NCBI GenBank assembly: GCA_017524185.1
Contig: JAFWUG010000152.1
Coordinates: forward strand, 1 to 39,026
Length of the DNA stretch: 39,026 nt
DNA from: Bacteroidales bacterium
GTDB lineage: Bacteria; Bacteroidota; Bacteroidia; Bacteroidales; Tenuifilaceae
Reading direction: 5' to 3'
Shown piece by piece: positions 17,428-25,572 of this stretch. Numbering within the stretch: position 1 is the stretch's first letter; every line of letters starts with the position of its first letter. A model generated the notes under the pieces. The model was not told the origin of the DNA. It worked only from the letters and a program-made list of their open reading frames with translations, and made no database searches. The position numbers were made by a program, and so were the translations under genes.

Positions 17428-18378
17428 ATGATTAGTAATCCCATACTAAACCAGCAGCTGTTGCTCGGCATCTTGGTGCTGCTGGGCGTTGTGCTGGCGC
17501 GAACGGGTGTGATTGGCGAGGGCATGAAGGAGTCGCTTGCGCGGCTCATTATCGACATCACGCTGCCCTGCCTTATCCTATCCACCTTTGCCCGTGCCGA
17601 GTTCGACCCCTCGGTGCTACGCAACGCGCTATGGGTGGGCGCGCTCACGCTGGTGAACATAGGCGTGCTGATGGCCGTGGGTACGTTGGCTGCGCGCACC
17701 ATGCGTCTGTCGCCACCCGATGCAACCGTACACGTGCTGCACACCATGTTCGGAAATATTGTGTTTTTAGGATTTCCGGTGCTTACCGCCCTTTTCCCCG
17801 ATGGCACGGGCGTGCTTTACGGTGCTGTTTATCAGCTGGCTTCAAACACCATCACCTTCACCTACGGCATATACCGCCTAAGTCAGGGTCAGCAGCGTGG
17901 CGGATTGCGTAATCTGATTAACCTTAACTCTGCCGCCCTACTGCTTGGTGTAGTGCTGCTAACAACGCGCCTTCCGCTGCCCACCATGCTTGTGGAAGCG
18001 GTGGGCAGTGTGGGGCAATGCACCAGCCCGCTGTCGATGGTCTATGTGGGTGCGCTCCTCTCGTCGATGAACATGCGTCAGGCACTACGTCGCCCCAGCA
18101 TCTACCTCATATCGCTCAATAAGTTAATATTGATACCCGCGCTGTTGGCCGTGGTTTATGCTTATATGCTGATGGCAATGGGCAGGCCCATGTCGTTTGC
18201 AGCTTTTGCGGTGGTGGTGCTCGAAGCAGCAATGCCGTGCCAAACAATAGTGGTGGTGCTAACAAAACGCTACGGAGGCAATTTTGAACTTGCCGCATCA
18301 AACATGCTCATAACCACCATACTAAGCCTTGCCACGCTCCCCTTAATCTATCGATTGATTGAGAGGGTATATTTGTAG
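17428..18378 (+). CDS. AEC (auxin efflux carrier) family transporter
   Basis: The 316-residue protein has about ten hydrophobic helices and the AEC-family pattern: N-terminal QLLLGILVLLGVVLARTGVI, DITLPCLILSTFARAEF, and GNIVFLGFPVLTALF with a broken helix in the first half. The second half has PLSMVYVGALLSS and EAAMPCQTIVVVLTKRYGG. Bacterial members export or import organic acids and amino-acid-like molecules. Its placement directly behind an Lrp/AsnC regulator suggests an amino-acid-related substrate, which is an inference. The stop codon lies 44 nt before dtd. Confidence 0.87.
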   Translation: MISNPILNQQLLLGILVLLGVVLARTGVIGEGMKESLARLIIDITLPCLILSTFARAEFDPSVLRNALWVGALTLVNIGVLMAVGTLAARTMRLSPPDATVHVLHTMFGNIVFLGFPVLTALFPDGTGVLYGAVYQLASNTITFTYGIYRLSQGQQRGGLRNLINLNSAALLLGVVLLTTRLPLPTMLVEAVGSVGQCTSPLSMVYVGALLSSMNMRQALRRPSIYLISLNKLILIPALLAVVYAYMLMAMGRPMSFAAFAVVVLEAAMPCQTIVVVLTKRYGGNFELAASNMLITTILSLATLPLIYRLIERVYL

Positions 18379-18421
18379 TACAGCGAAAATAATTGATATT
18401 CAACAATATAATTCCAATGCG

Positions 18422-18874
18422 ATGCGAGCCATAATACAGCGAGTGAGCCATGCTCAGGTTGATGTAGAGCAGCAAACCATTGGCCGAATTGGGTCAGGAA
18501 TGCTCATTCTGGTTGGTTTTGAGCCAGCCGATACCGATGAGGATCTAACCTGGCTAAGCGGCAAGATTGCCCGTTTACGTTTATTCGACGATGGCCATGG
18601 AGCCATGAATCTATCGCTGGCCGACATTGGCGGTCAGGTGCTGGTGGTGAGCCAATTCACGCTGCATGCACGCACAAAAAAGGGGAATAGGCCGTCGTTT
18701 GTGGCCGCCGCCCCGCCAGCTCAGGCTCTCGACCTCTATAATCGCTTTGTGAAAACACTCAGCGCTGAACTCGGACAGCCCGTGCAAACAGGGCAGTTTG
18801 GTGCCAACATGCAGGTGAGCCTGCTTAACGATGGGCCAGTAACCATTTTTATTGACACCCAAAACCGCGAATGA
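18422..18874 (+). CDS. dtd: D-aminoacyl-tRNA deacylase
   Basis: The 150-residue protein matches Dtd over its whole length: MRAIIQRVSHAQV at the start, the SQFTLHA motif (Ser-Gln-Phe-Thr) and a C-terminal NDGPVTIFIDT with the Gly-Pro motif. It removes D-amino acids, and in some lineages glycine, mis-charged on tRNA. I use the ATG at 18422; an upstream extension to 18359 adds 21 non-conserved residues that overlap the AEC gene. Its stop overlaps the next start (ATGA at 18871), so it is translationally coupled to the MazG-like gene. Confidence 0.93.
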   Translation: MRAIIQRVSHAQVDVEQQTIGRIGSGMLILVGFEPADTDEDLTWLSGKIARLRLFDDGHGAMNLSLADIGGQVLVVSQFTLHARTKKGNRPSFVAAAPPAQALDLYNRFVKTLSAELGQPVQTGQFGANMQVSLLNDGPVTIFIDTQNRE

Positions 18875-19212
18875 TGTATAAGCAACTAACCCTACAGCAG
18901 GCTCAAGCAACTGTGGATGAGTGGATAAAGACCGTTGGTGTGCGCTATTTTAACGAGCTCACAAACACAGCTTTGCTCATGGAAGAGGTGGGCGAACTGG
19001 CACGTATCATGGCGCGTCAATACGGTGAGCAATCGTTCAAACCCGGCGAGAACGCCAACGCCTTGGCCGACGAAATGGCCGATGTGCTATTTGTGCTTAT
19101 TTGTTTGGCCAATCAAACCAGCATCGACCTAAACGCCGCTCTGCAGCGCAACATCGAAAAGAAGTCGAAACGCGATGCGCAAAGACATAAGCAAAATCCA
19201 AAATTGTTGTAA
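18871..19212 (+). CDS. MazG-like nucleotide pyrophosphohydrolase
   Basis: The 113-residue all-helical protein carries the MazG metal-binding pattern: LLMEEVGELARIMARQ (EEVGE) and, 25 residues on, ALADEMADVLFVLICLA (DEMAD). One helical bundle domain is present, so it is the short type rather than full-length MazG. Such enzymes hydrolyse non-canonical NTPs to NMP and pyrophosphate. The order dtd, MazG-like, deoC is one I associate with Bacteroides-type genomes. Its stop codon overlaps the deoC -7 box. Confidence 0.87.
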   Translation: MMYKQLTLQQAQATVDEWIKTVGVRYFNELTNTALLMEEVGELARIMARQYGEQSFKPGENANALADEMADVLFVLICLANQTSIDLNAALQRNIEKKSKRDAQRHKQNPKLL

Positions 19213-19217
19213 CTTTG
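19210..19217 (+). promoter_or_regulatory. -7 box of deoC
   Basis: TAACTTTG is a perfect TAnnTTTG and overlaps the MazG-like stop codon. The start point would be near 19224, which rules out the TTG at 19215 as translation start and supports the ATG at 19257. Confidence 0.55.
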
Positions 19218-19256
19218 AGGCCAACAAAACTTGCAACAAATCAAAATAGCCAAGCT

Positions 19257-20132
19257 ATGGTTAATATCGAAGAGAAATTCAATCTCGACGCCGACGAAGC
19301 TCAAGTACGCACAGCTCTCATACAGATAGCCGCAACGGCTCAGGCGCGGCACAACAGTACGCCCGACCTAAAGCGTTGCTTGGCCAGCATCGACCTAACC
19401 ACGCTGAATGCCACCGATGGGCAGGGACGCGGCCAGCAGTTTGCCCAGCGTGTGAGCGCATTCAACGAGCATTTTGGCCCCGACATGCCCAATGTGGCTG
19501 CCATCTGCGTATATCCCACCCTTGTGGCCAGTGTGCGCGAGCATCTAACTGTTCCTGGTGTACGCATTGCCGCTGTGGCTGGTGGTTTCCCTTCGTCGCA
19601 AACATTCATTAGCATCAAAGCTGACGAGTGTCGACAAACCATAGCCGCTGGTGCCGACGAGATTGATGTGGTTATATCGTGCGGCGCATTCCTCGAGGGC
19701 GATTATTTTACAGTTTACGACGAACTGAAACAGCTGAAAGAGGCCTGCGGCAAGCATCATTTAAAGGTGATTCTCGAAACGGGCGTAATTCCTTCGCTTC
19801 GCGATGTTAGGCTCGCATCGTTCCTTGCCATGGAGGCTGGAGCCGATTTCATAAAAACATCAACCGGCAAGCTCGAACCCGCTGCCACGCCCGAGGCCGT
19901 ATATACCATGTGCCAGTGCATTGCTGAGTTCCACCGCAAAACTGGACGGCGTGTGGGAATAAAACCTGCTGGCGGTATGACCACCAGTGCCGACGCTCTG
20001 CTCTACTACAGCATTGTGGAGTCGGTGCTGGGCAAAGATTGGCTCAGCCCCGAACTGTTCCGCTTGGGCGCAAGCCGCATGGCCAACAACCTGCTCACCG
20101 ACATTGTGGGCTCGGAGGTACGCTACTTCTAA
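19257..20132 (+). CDS. deoC: Deoxyribose-phosphate aldolase
   Basis: The 291-residue protein is a class I aldolase TIM barrel. The Schiff-base Lys is Lys200 in GADFIKTSTGKL, and Lys236 in GIKPAGGM is the second conserved Lys. AAVAGGFPSSQ and EIDVVISCGAF are further family motifs. It converts 2-deoxyribose-5-phosphate to glyceraldehyde-3-phosphate and acetaldehyde in deoxynucleoside breakdown. It is longer than the compact bacterial type (about 220 residues) and closer in size to the E. coli enzyme. I chose the ATG at 19257 because a -7 box ends at 19217. trxA follows after 72 bp. Confidence 0.93.
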   Translation: MVNIEEKFNLDADEAQVRTALIQIAATAQARHNSTPDLKRCLASIDLTTLNATDGQGRGQQFAQRVSAFNEHFGPDMPNVAAICVYPTLVASVREHLTVPGVRIAAVAGGFPSSQTFISIKADECRQTIAAGADEIDVVISCGAFLEGDYFTVYDELKQLKEACGKHHLKVILETGVIPSLRDVRLASFLAMEAGADFIKTSTGKLEPAATPEAVYTMCQCIAEFHRKTGRRVGIKPAGGMTTSADALLYYSIVESVLGKDWLSPELFRLGASRMANNLLTDIVGSEVRYF

Positions 20133-20204
20133 CCCCATTTTGGCACGCATTATGATAGCCAACAACGCAAATCAACATCAAACCAAATAAATACACAAAC
20201 AACA

Positions 20205-20522
20205 ATGGCACAGCAAGTTAATGACTCGAACTTTGATTCGATTGTAATGGAAAGCGGAAAGCCTGCGCTGGTTGATTTTTGGGCCGAGTGGTGCGGCCCC
20301 TGCCGCATGATTGCTCCGCTGGTGGACCAAATAGCCGACGAGTATGCCGACCGCGCTAACGTGGTTAAGGTGAATGTGGACGACAGCCCCGAAACAGCCG
20401 CCCGCTTTGGCATACGCAATATCCCCACCTTGCTATTCATCAAAAATGGTGAGGTGGTCGACAAGCAGGTAGGCGCAGCCGCCAAACCCGCCATTGTCGC
20501 CAAGCTCGATGCCATTCTGTAG
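20205..20522 (+). CDS. trxA: Thioredoxin
   Basis: The 105-residue cytoplasmic protein without a signal peptide has the redox motif WCGPC (Cys30, Cys33) inside VDFWAEWCGPCRMIAP and the cis-Pro loop IRNIPTLLFIKNG. It reduces disulfides in ribonucleotide reductase and other targets. The terminator at 20553-20581 follows it, and thyA lies beyond. No separate -7 box was found in the 72-bp gap to deoC, so co-transcription with deoC is likely. Confidence 0.95.
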   Translation: MAQQVNDSNFDSIVMESGKPALVDFWAEWCGPCRMIAPLVDQIADEYADRANVVKVNVDDSPETAARFGIRNIPTLLFIKNGEVVDKQVGAAAKPAIVAKLDAIL

Positions 20523-20552
20523 GCATCAAACCTGCAAAGCATAGCTTTAGGC

Positions 20553-20581
20553 GCATCCCGCTCAGCAGCGGGGTGCGTTTT
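20553..20581 (+). terminator. Rho-independent terminator after trxA
   Basis: A 10-bp stem GCATCCCGCT / AGCGGGGTGC (one G-U pair) with a CAGC loop is followed by GTTTT. Confidence 0.7.
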
Positions 20582-20609
20582 GCTATGCAAACATATAGCA
20601 TTCAACGCC

Positions 20610-21404
20610 ATGCAACAATATCTCCATCTGCTCAAGCACATACTCACCAACGGGACTCGTAAGGACGACCGTACTGGTACAGGCACTCTAAGCGTTTTTG
20701 GTTACCAGATGAGGTTCGACCTGCAACAGGGTTTTCCGCTGCTCACCACCAAAAAGCTGCACCTAAAATCTATAGTGCACGAATTGCTTTGGTTTCTTAC
20801 GGGTAGCACTAATATTGCTCCGCTCAAGGCCAACGGCGTTAGTATTTGGGACGAGTGGGCCGATGCGCATGGCGAGCTGGGGCCTGTTTACGGCCATCAG
20901 TGGCGGTCGTGGCCCACGCCCGATGGCGGCCATATCGATCAAATTGCGCAGGTGGTGCAATCGCTTCGCCACAATCCCGACTCGCGCCGGCATGTGGTGA
21001 GCGCGTGGAACGTGGCCGACATCGACCGCATGGCTCTGCCCCCGTGCCACATGATGTTCCAGTTCTATGTGGCCAACGGAAGGCTCTCGTGCCAGCTCTA
21101 TCAGCGCAGCGCCGATACATTTCTTGGCGTTCCATTCAACATTGCATCCTACGCTCTGCTCACTCTGATGATGGCGCAAGTGTGTAGCCTTCAGCCTGGC
21201 GAGTTTATTCACACGCTGGGCGATGCTCATATCTATCTGAACCATATAGAACAGGCGCAGTTGCAACTTAGCCGTGAGCCCCGCCCGTTGCCCACCATGC
21301 GTATAAATCCGAGCGTTAATGATATTTTTGGCTTCGCCTACAGCGATTTTGAACTTGCTGACTACAATCCGCATCCGCATATCAAGGCCGAGGTGGCTGT
21401 GTAG
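20610..21404 (+). CDS. thyA: Thymidylate synthase (ThyA)
   Basis: The 264-residue protein has the same length as the E. coli enzyme and the catalytic Cys at the equivalent residue 146 in LPPCHMMFQ. Other landmarks are [15 protein letters not shown] near the N-terminus, YGHQWRSW at 94-101, [19 protein letters not shown] and the C-terminal IKAEVAV. It methylates dUMP to dTMP using methylene-tetrahydrofolate. I use the ATG at 20610; the upstream TTG extension at 20580 lies in the tail of the trxA terminator. No dihydrofolate reductase gene follows in this window. Confidence 0.96.
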   Translation: MQQYLHLLKHILTNGTRKDDRTGTGTLSVFGYQMRFDLQQGFPLLTTKKLHLKSIVHELLWFLTGSTNIAPLKANGVSIWDEWADAHGELGPVYGHQWRSWPTPDGGHIDQIAQVVQSLRHNPDSRRHVVSAWNVADIDRMALPPCHMMFQFYVANGRLSCQLYQRSADTFLGVPFNIASYALLTLMMAQVCSLQPGEFIHTLGDAHIYLNHIEQAQLQLSREPRPLPTMRINPSVNDIFGFAYSDFELADYNPHPHIKAEVAV

Positions 21405-21409
21405 CAAAA

Positions 21410-21453
21410 AGAAGAACCGACCATCCCCTAGATAGTCGGTTTCTTCTGTTTTT
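21410..21453. terminator. Bidirectional terminator between thyA and the acyltransferase gene
   Basis: An imperfect 14-16 bp stem pairs AGAAGAACCGACCAT with the matching TAGTCGGTTTCTTCT arm (one bulged base). It is followed by five T residues, with an A run on the other side. It lies between two convergent genes. Confidence 0.7.
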
Positions 21454-21466
21454 GGCGGGCGTGTAG

Positions 21467-22579
21467 TCATTGCTTCCTCTCGCCCAGCACGCACCATCGC
21501 ACGAACGGAATTCTCCGCAATACCTCATAAATTGTGGGCGAAAGCAGCATCACGGCAACGAAAAGAACGACATACATCATCCACGGTGCCAGCGAAGTAT
21601 GCACTTTCATCATGTAGCCCAGCGAGACAATAACCAGATAATGAACTACATAGATGCCGTAACTGGAGCGGGTCATATAGCCGGCGAAAGTTCCTGTGCG
21701 GTTGAATCTTGCCTTGAACCAGCCCATCATCGCCAGGCACATCAGCCAGCCGTAAAGGCAATTGAGCGGACTGCCCAAATACTGCGGCGAGGTATAGTCC
21801 TGCCCAAAAGTGCTGACAACCAGCACAATGCCCGACGCAACGGCACAAGCCATCAGCGGAATCCAGGCCTTTTCTAATTTTTCTTGAACCTCGTCGTGGG
21901 CAAATACGAAATAGCCCAAGAGGAAAGGAATGAGGTAGAAAAGCGGCTTGTAAAGGTTCACGAGGCCATCAAAAGACTCGGGGCGGGGATGCTTGATGAG
22001 GGTTTGCTCGCCAACCCAAAACAACACGCCTAAAAGAATGACAAGCACATAATTGGCTTTGCCACAGAAGTTATAGAATCGGTCTTTGCGGTCGATGGCG
22101 CGAACCAGCAGCAGCACCAAACACAGCAGCCAAAGCACCTGTACAAACCATAGCGGCCCCATGCCACTGATGGCCCAAATGATGTATTTCGCAAATGCGG
22201 GCAATCCGTCGGCCATGTTCTCACCAATGAGCAACGGCTTCATCGAGTTGAAATAGCCCGTCATCCATTGGAACACGAAAAGGCCTATTGTGCTTGGCAC
22301 CAGCAGTTTGCGGGTGCGCGACTTGATCCATTCCCTGCCCGGTTGCTTTTGCAGTGCATAACGTGCCCCGATGCCCGCCAAAAGAAACAGCAAAGGCATG
22401 AAAAAAGGATAGAGAGCGTATAATACAACGTCTTGATATTGTTTGCATTGCGGGTAATCGCCGAAACCGCCTATGCCGCCAAACACGCCTTTGTTGTTGT
22501 AGAAATAAACGACGTGATAAAACAGCACCAAAAGCACTGTTGCCCAGCGCAGATTGTCAATCCAATGCTTGCGCTCCAT
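21467..22579 (-). CDS. Acyltransferase 3 family membrane protein
   Basis: The 370-residue membrane protein has about ten helices. The N-terminus shows the family pattern ERKHWIDNLRWATVLLVLFYH with the conserved Arg11 and His22, and a later segment reads LLFLLAGIGARYALQK. Acyltransferase-3 proteins acetylate or acylate sugars of surface glycans, peptidoglycan or small molecules. Nothing here fixes the substrate. It is the last gene of a four-gene minus-strand operon starting at 23677. Only 2 bp separate it from the small membrane protein before it. Confidence 0.85.
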   Translation of the reverse strand: MERKHWIDNLRWATVLLVLFYHVVYFYNNKGVFGGIGGFGDYPQCKQYQDVVLYALYPFFMPLLFLLAGIGARYALQKQPGREWIKSRTRKLLVPSTIGLFVFQWMTGYFNSMKPLLIGENMADGLPAFAKYIIWAISGMGPLWFVQVLWLLCLVLLLVRAIDRKDRFYNFCGKANYVLVILLGVLFWVGEQTLIKHPRPESFDGLVNLYKPLFYLIPFLLGYFVFAHDEVQEKLEKAWIPLMACAVASGIVLVVSTFGQDYTSPQYLGSPLNCLYGWLMCLAMMGWFKARFNRTGTFAGYMTRSSYGIYVVHYLVIVSLGYMMKVHTSLAPWMMYVVLFVAVMLLSPTIYEVLRRIPFVRWCVLGERKQ

Positions 22580-22581
22580 GG

Positions 22582-22764
22582 TTAGTTTTCTTGTTGCTTA
22601 ACGTGCCCCTCCGAAATGGCAACCAGCGATAGGCAGGCTAGTCCTAGACCAAGCATCGCTATGGCGTGGTGCGTTGGTATCTGCTGCATAGCCGATAGAG
22701 CTGTAACAGCTACGCCCATGGCCAGCGCCACTGCTTTGAAGATTAGGTTGATTGTGTACTTCAT
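22582..22764 (-). CDS. Small membrane protein, hypothetical
   Basis: The 60-residue protein has two predicted helices (about 5-24 and 32-50) joined by MQQIPTHHA and a short polar tail SEGHVKQQEN. I do not recognise the family. Its placement between the regulator and the acyltransferase, in the same direction with a 2-bp gap downstream, supports it as a real gene. Confidence 0.55.
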   Translation of the reverse strand: MKYTINLIFKAVALAMGVAVTALSAMQQIPTHHAIAMLGLGLACLSLVAISEGHVKQQEN

Positions 22765-22805
22765 TGTAATTCAGTTGTTTGGGTTAGTTAAAGAATACTT
22801 CGCGC

Positions 22806-23096
22806 CTACATGCCCGTTTTCAGGTACGCCTTGATGGCCTCCACATAGGTTTTGAAGGCTTCTACACCCGCAGGCGTTATGACGCAAGTGGTACAAGGGC
22901 GTTTGCCCTTAAACTCCTTGGTAACAGCAATATACCCAGCTGCTGATAGCTTATCAATCTGCACGCTCAGGTTACCTGCGGTGGCCTTGGTTTGGTCCTT
23001 TAGGTAGGTAAAATCGGCCTGCTCCACACTCGCCAGAATCGACATCACGGCCAGGCGCAGCTCCGAATGTAGCAGGGGGTCGAGTTTCGGAAGCAT
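22806..23096 (-). CDS. Winged-helix transcriptional regulator
   Basis: The 96-residue single-domain regulator starts MLPKLDPLLHSELRLAVMS, the signature of the short MarR/ArsR-like winged-helix group often annotated as transcriptional regulator in Bacteroidota. It continues with a recognition helix ATAGNLSVQIDKLSAAGYI and a wing with KEFKGKRPCTTCVITPAG. The two Cys in PCTTC are notable as possible redox or metal contacts. It lies 5 bp after the membrane protein at 23102-23677 and probably controls the whole operon. A perfect palindrome over the promoter is a candidate binding site. Confidence 0.8.
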   Translation of the reverse strand: MLPKLDPLLHSELRLAVMSILASVEQADFTYLKDQTKATAGNLSVQIDKLSAAGYIAVTKEFKGKRPCTTCVITPAGVEAFKTYVEAIKAYLKTGM

Positions 23097-23101
23097 GGCC
23101 T

Positions 23102-23677
23102 TTAGCGTTGTTGTAGTTTAATTGCTATTCCTGTAACCAGCAGCAGCAACCCGCCAAGGGCTACCAGAAGCACCTGCGACTCGCCGCTGAGAATTTTGCC
23201 CATTGCAATGCCGCCCACGCCCAGAATAAAGCCAGCAATAGCCACTGGCCAACTGCGCAGCAACACGCCCGACATGCTTTCGGCAATGCCCAGTAAAAGC
23301 ACCACCAGCAGCGTTATGGGCAGCGGCACCACCAGTACGCTCACCAGGGCTAAGCCCACACAAAACACGCCGTATGTGGCCCAAACCATGCCCATCATGC
23401 GGCCAATCTCGCTTTTTGGCATGGGCTGCTTGTTGCGCCCCGTAAGCCATACGCCGAGGTAGCCCACAGGGGTGATGCCGAACCACAGCCAATTCCACGC
23501 CACGTTTCCGGTGCTGATCCACATTAGGTAAACCGCCAGCGAGAATACAGCTATGCAAAGTCCCCAAATCAGAAAATGCCGTGCGCTATCCTTCAATAGG
23601 CTTCTGCGGCTGTTGTTCAACACCTCGGCTATGAGAGTTAGGCTCTCCTCTGCCGTCATTTGCTTGTTGTTGTCCAT
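23102..23677 (-). CDS. Membrane protein, regulator-linked, unknown function
   Basis: The 191-residue protein has a soluble N-terminal helix (TAEESLTLIAEVLNNSRR) and about six hydrophobic segments after residue 30. This arrangement, a short cytoplasmic start and then helices, is common in proteins encoded directly upstream of this type of winged-helix regulator. No transporter motif is visible. It is the first gene of the operon, with the -7 box 71 nt upstream. Confidence 0.65.
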   Translation of the reverse strand: MDNNKQMTAEESLTLIAEVLNNSRRSLLKDSARHFLIWGLCIAVFSLAVYLMWISTGNVAWNWLWFGITPVGYLGVWLTGRNKQPMPKSEIGRMMGMVWATYGVFCVGLALVSVLVVPLPITLLVVLLLGIAESMSGVLLRSWPVAIAGFILGVGGIAMGKILSGESQVLLVALGGLLLLVTGIAIKLQQR

Positions 23678-23747
23678 TGTAATTGTTTGTTAATGAGTTG
23701 TTTGTGTGATTCTATTCCAGCTGCGCAGACAGGTAGGAATCACGGTG

Positions 23748-23755
23748 CAAAGATA
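23748..23755 (-). promoter_or_regulatory. -7 box of the membrane/regulator operon
   Basis: The minus strand reads TATCTTTG, a perfect TAnnTTTG. The -33 position falls at about 23775-23778, where the minus strand reads TTAG (3 of 4 matches to TTTG). This lies inside the palindrome 23773-23786. Confidence 0.65.
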
Positions 23756-23772
23756 AATAAGTTTACATTATA

Positions 23773-23786
23773 AACTAAATTTAGTT
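23773..23786. promoter_or_regulatory. Candidate operator, 14-bp perfect palindrome
   Basis: AACTAAATTTAGTT is identical on both strands and covers the -33 region of the promoter at 23748-23755. A dimeric regulator bound here would block RNA polymerase. The winged-helix protein at 22806-23096 is the obvious candidate. This is inferred from position and symmetry only. Confidence 0.5.
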
Positions 23787-23976
23787 ACAAAATATTGTCG
23801 GAAAATTTATTGCTGCATGTGTAATAGTTTGATTTTTTGATGTTTATACATCATTCGGTTTTTGTATAAATCGAGTAGTTATCAGTAAATCAACATCAAA
23901 CAGTGAGTCGATAAGGCGTATCGAAGATTGAGTAAAAAAATTGATGTTCAATGAACAATGTTTGTGAATAAAGCAT

Positions 23977-23984
23977 TATCTTTG
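23977..23984 (+). promoter_or_regulatory. -7 box of metK
   Basis: TATCTTTG is a perfect TAnnTTTG. The start point would be near 23991, about 10 nt before the SAM-II aptamer, giving a leader of about 180 nt. No TTTG at ideal -33 spacing was found. Confidence 0.65.
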
Positions 23985-24000
23985 TTCATCGATTTGGATC

Positions 24001-24048
24001 GTGGACAGATTTGGCTGATTGCAACCACACTAAAAATGCTAAAACAGC
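24001..24048 (+). ncRNA. SAM-II riboswitch aptamer upstream of metK
   Basis: The segment fits the SAM-II pseudoknot. The P1 stem is GTGG (24001-24004) with CCAC (24025-24028). The P1 loop contains the conserved GATTTG and TGATTGCAA blocks. Downstream comes the conserved CTAAAAA...GCTAAAA strand. The P2 pseudoknot pairs loop bases GCTG (24014-24017) with CAGC (24045-24048). The 20-nt spacing inside P1 and the order of conserved blocks match the known metA/metX examples from Alphaproteobacteria and environmental sequences; the class is also known from Bacteroidota. It starts about 10 nt after the predicted transcription start of metK, which makes the ligand of the aptamer. The exact mode of control is not clear (see findings). 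Confidence 0.9.
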
Positions 24049-24172
24049 GTGCAGGCTTGCGCTTGATGCCATTTTTCCACAGCCCATATTCGTATTTTAG
24101 TCCCCATCATGCACAACATGATGTTGGCAATGTTGTGTTGTAAAAAACTGTAAATCAACAAAATAAACGATC

Positions 24173-25429
24173 ATGGGATACTTATTCACTTCAGAAAGCG
24201 TATCGGAGGGCCATCCCGACAAGGTGGCCGACCAGATTTCCGACGCATTGCTCGATGAGTTTCTGCGCCACGACCCCAACTCCAAGGTGGCCTGCGAAAC
24301 GCTTGTAACCACTGGCTTGGTGGTGCTTAGCGGCGAGGTGCGCACCAAGGGCTACATCGACGTGCAGGAGGTGGCGCGGCGCGTTATCAACCGTATTGGC
24401 TACACCAAGCAGGAGTATTGCTTCGATGGCCAGTCGTGCGCCGTAATCTCGAGCATCCACGAGCAGTCGCCCGACATCAACCGTGGCGTGGTGCGCCAGA
24501 GCGAGGACGAGCAGGGTGCTGGCGATCAGGGCATGATGTTTGGCTATGCCTGCCGCGAAACCGAGGAGTACATGCCCCTATCGCTCGCCCTCTCGCACGT
24601 GCTGCTGCTTGAGCTGGCCGCCATCCGCCGCGAGGGTAAGCAGATGACCTACCTGCGCCCCGATGCCAAGTCGCAGGTTACGCTGGAGTACGACGACAAC
24701 CATCAGCCCAAGCGCATCCACACCATTGTGGTGTCAACCCAGCACGACGAGTTCGACACCGACGACGACCGTATGCTATCTGCCATTCGCCGCTATGTGG
24801 AGCAGATACTCATCCCCCGCGTAAAGGCGCGTTTCTCCGAGCGCGTGCAGCAGCTGTTCGACTCCAATATTGTGCTGCACGTGAACCCTACGGGCAAGTT
24901 TGTGATTGGCGGTCCTCACGGCGACACAGGCCTCACCGGTCGCAAAATTATTGTTGATACCTACGGTGGCAAGGGAGCGCACGGTGGTGGCGCATTCTCG
25001 GGCAAAGACTCGTCGAAGGTGGACCGCTCGGCGGCCTACGCTGCCCGCCACATCGCCAAAAACCTGGTGGCCGCTGGTGTGGCCGACGAGGTGCTGGTGC
25101 AGGTGGCCTACGCCATCGGCGTAGCGCAGCCCGTGGGGCTGTATGTGAACACCTACGGCACGGCTCACGTGCAGCTCACCGACGGCCAGATTGCCGAGCG
25201 CGTTCAAAAGCTGTTCGATATGCGTCCAGCGGCTATCGTTAGGCGATTTGGGCTAAAGAACCCCATATTTGAGGCTACCGCATCGTATGGCCACTTTGGC
25301 CGCGACCCGCGTTGCGTTGTGGAGAAGTTCTACGAGAATGGCCACACCGTTGAGCGCGAGGTGGAGCTCTTCGCATGGGAGAAGCTCGACTATGTTGACG
25401 CTGTGCGCAAAGAGTTTGGGATAGCATAA
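24173..25429 (+). CDS. metK: S-adenosylmethionine synthase
   Basis: The 418-residue protein makes S-adenosylmethionine from methionine and ATP. Conserved features are [13 protein letters not shown] at the start with His14, the DQGMMFGYA loop, [20 protein letters not shown], and [22 protein letters not shown] (only part quoted) in the second half. It is longer than the E. coli enzyme (384) but typical of Bacteroidota. A SAM-II riboswitch in its leader suggests feedback control by the product. A strong terminator follows 26 bp after the stop codon, so the gene is monocistronic. Confidence 0.96.
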   Translation: MGYLFTSESVSEGHPDKVADQISDALLDEFLRHDPNSKVACETLVTTGLVVLSGEVRTKGYIDVQEVARRVINRIGYTKQEYCFDGQSCAVISSIHEQSPDINRGVVRQSEDEQGAGDQGMMFGYACRETEEYMPLSLALSHVLLLELAAIRREGKQMTYLRPDAKSQVTLEYDDNHQPKRIHTIVVSTQHDEFDTDDDRMLSAIRRYVEQILIPRVKARFSERVQQLFDSNIVLHVNPTGKFVIGGPHGDTGLTGRKIIVDTYGGKGAHGGGAFSGKDSSKVDRSAAYAARHIAKNLVAAGVADEVLVQVAYAIGVAQPVGLYVNTYGTAHVQLTDGQIAERVQKLFDMRPAAIVRRFGLKNPIFEATASYGHFGRDPRCVVEKFYENGHTVEREVELFAWEKLDYVDAVRKEFGIA

Positions 25430-25455
25430 GCACCACACACATCAACGCACAACAC

Positions 25456-25491
25456 AAGGGGCTGCTCCAAAATATGGGGCAGCCCCTTTGT
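25456..25491 (+). terminator. Rho-independent terminator after metK
   Basis: A 13-bp stem AAGGGGCTGCTCC / GGGGCAGCCCCTT (one G-U pair) with a 7-nt AT-rich loop is followed by TTTGTCTTT-like sequence. This is the strongest terminator hairpin in the window. Confidence 0.85.
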
Positions 25492-25572
25492 CTTTCATCC
25501 TAAATATGTCAGGTGTCTTCCACCCTGCAATCGTAAACGCTCATTTCCTGTGTGCTGCAGCAAGTCGATGGT

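Larger units (their letters stand above)
23678..24172. other. Divergent intergenic region with two promoters and riboswitch
   Basis: About 495 bases between divergent operons. The left half carries the minus-strand promoter and palindrome. The right half carries the metK promoter, the SAM-II aptamer and further hairpins before the metK start. The open frame at 23958-24143 overlaps the aptamer and is not considered a gene. Confidence 0.7.

Noticed and set aside
20763-21497. Long antisense frame over thyA (244 codons)
   Set aside because: It is a shadow of the codon pattern of thyA, which is itself certain from the catalytic Cys146 and full length.
24105-24137. Terminator between the riboswitch and metK
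   Set aside because: The hairpins are good but are followed by an A-rich, not T-rich, stretch.
23958-24143. Open frame of 61 codons upstream of metK
   Set aside because: It overlaps the SAM-II aptamer and the predicted transcript start lies inside it.
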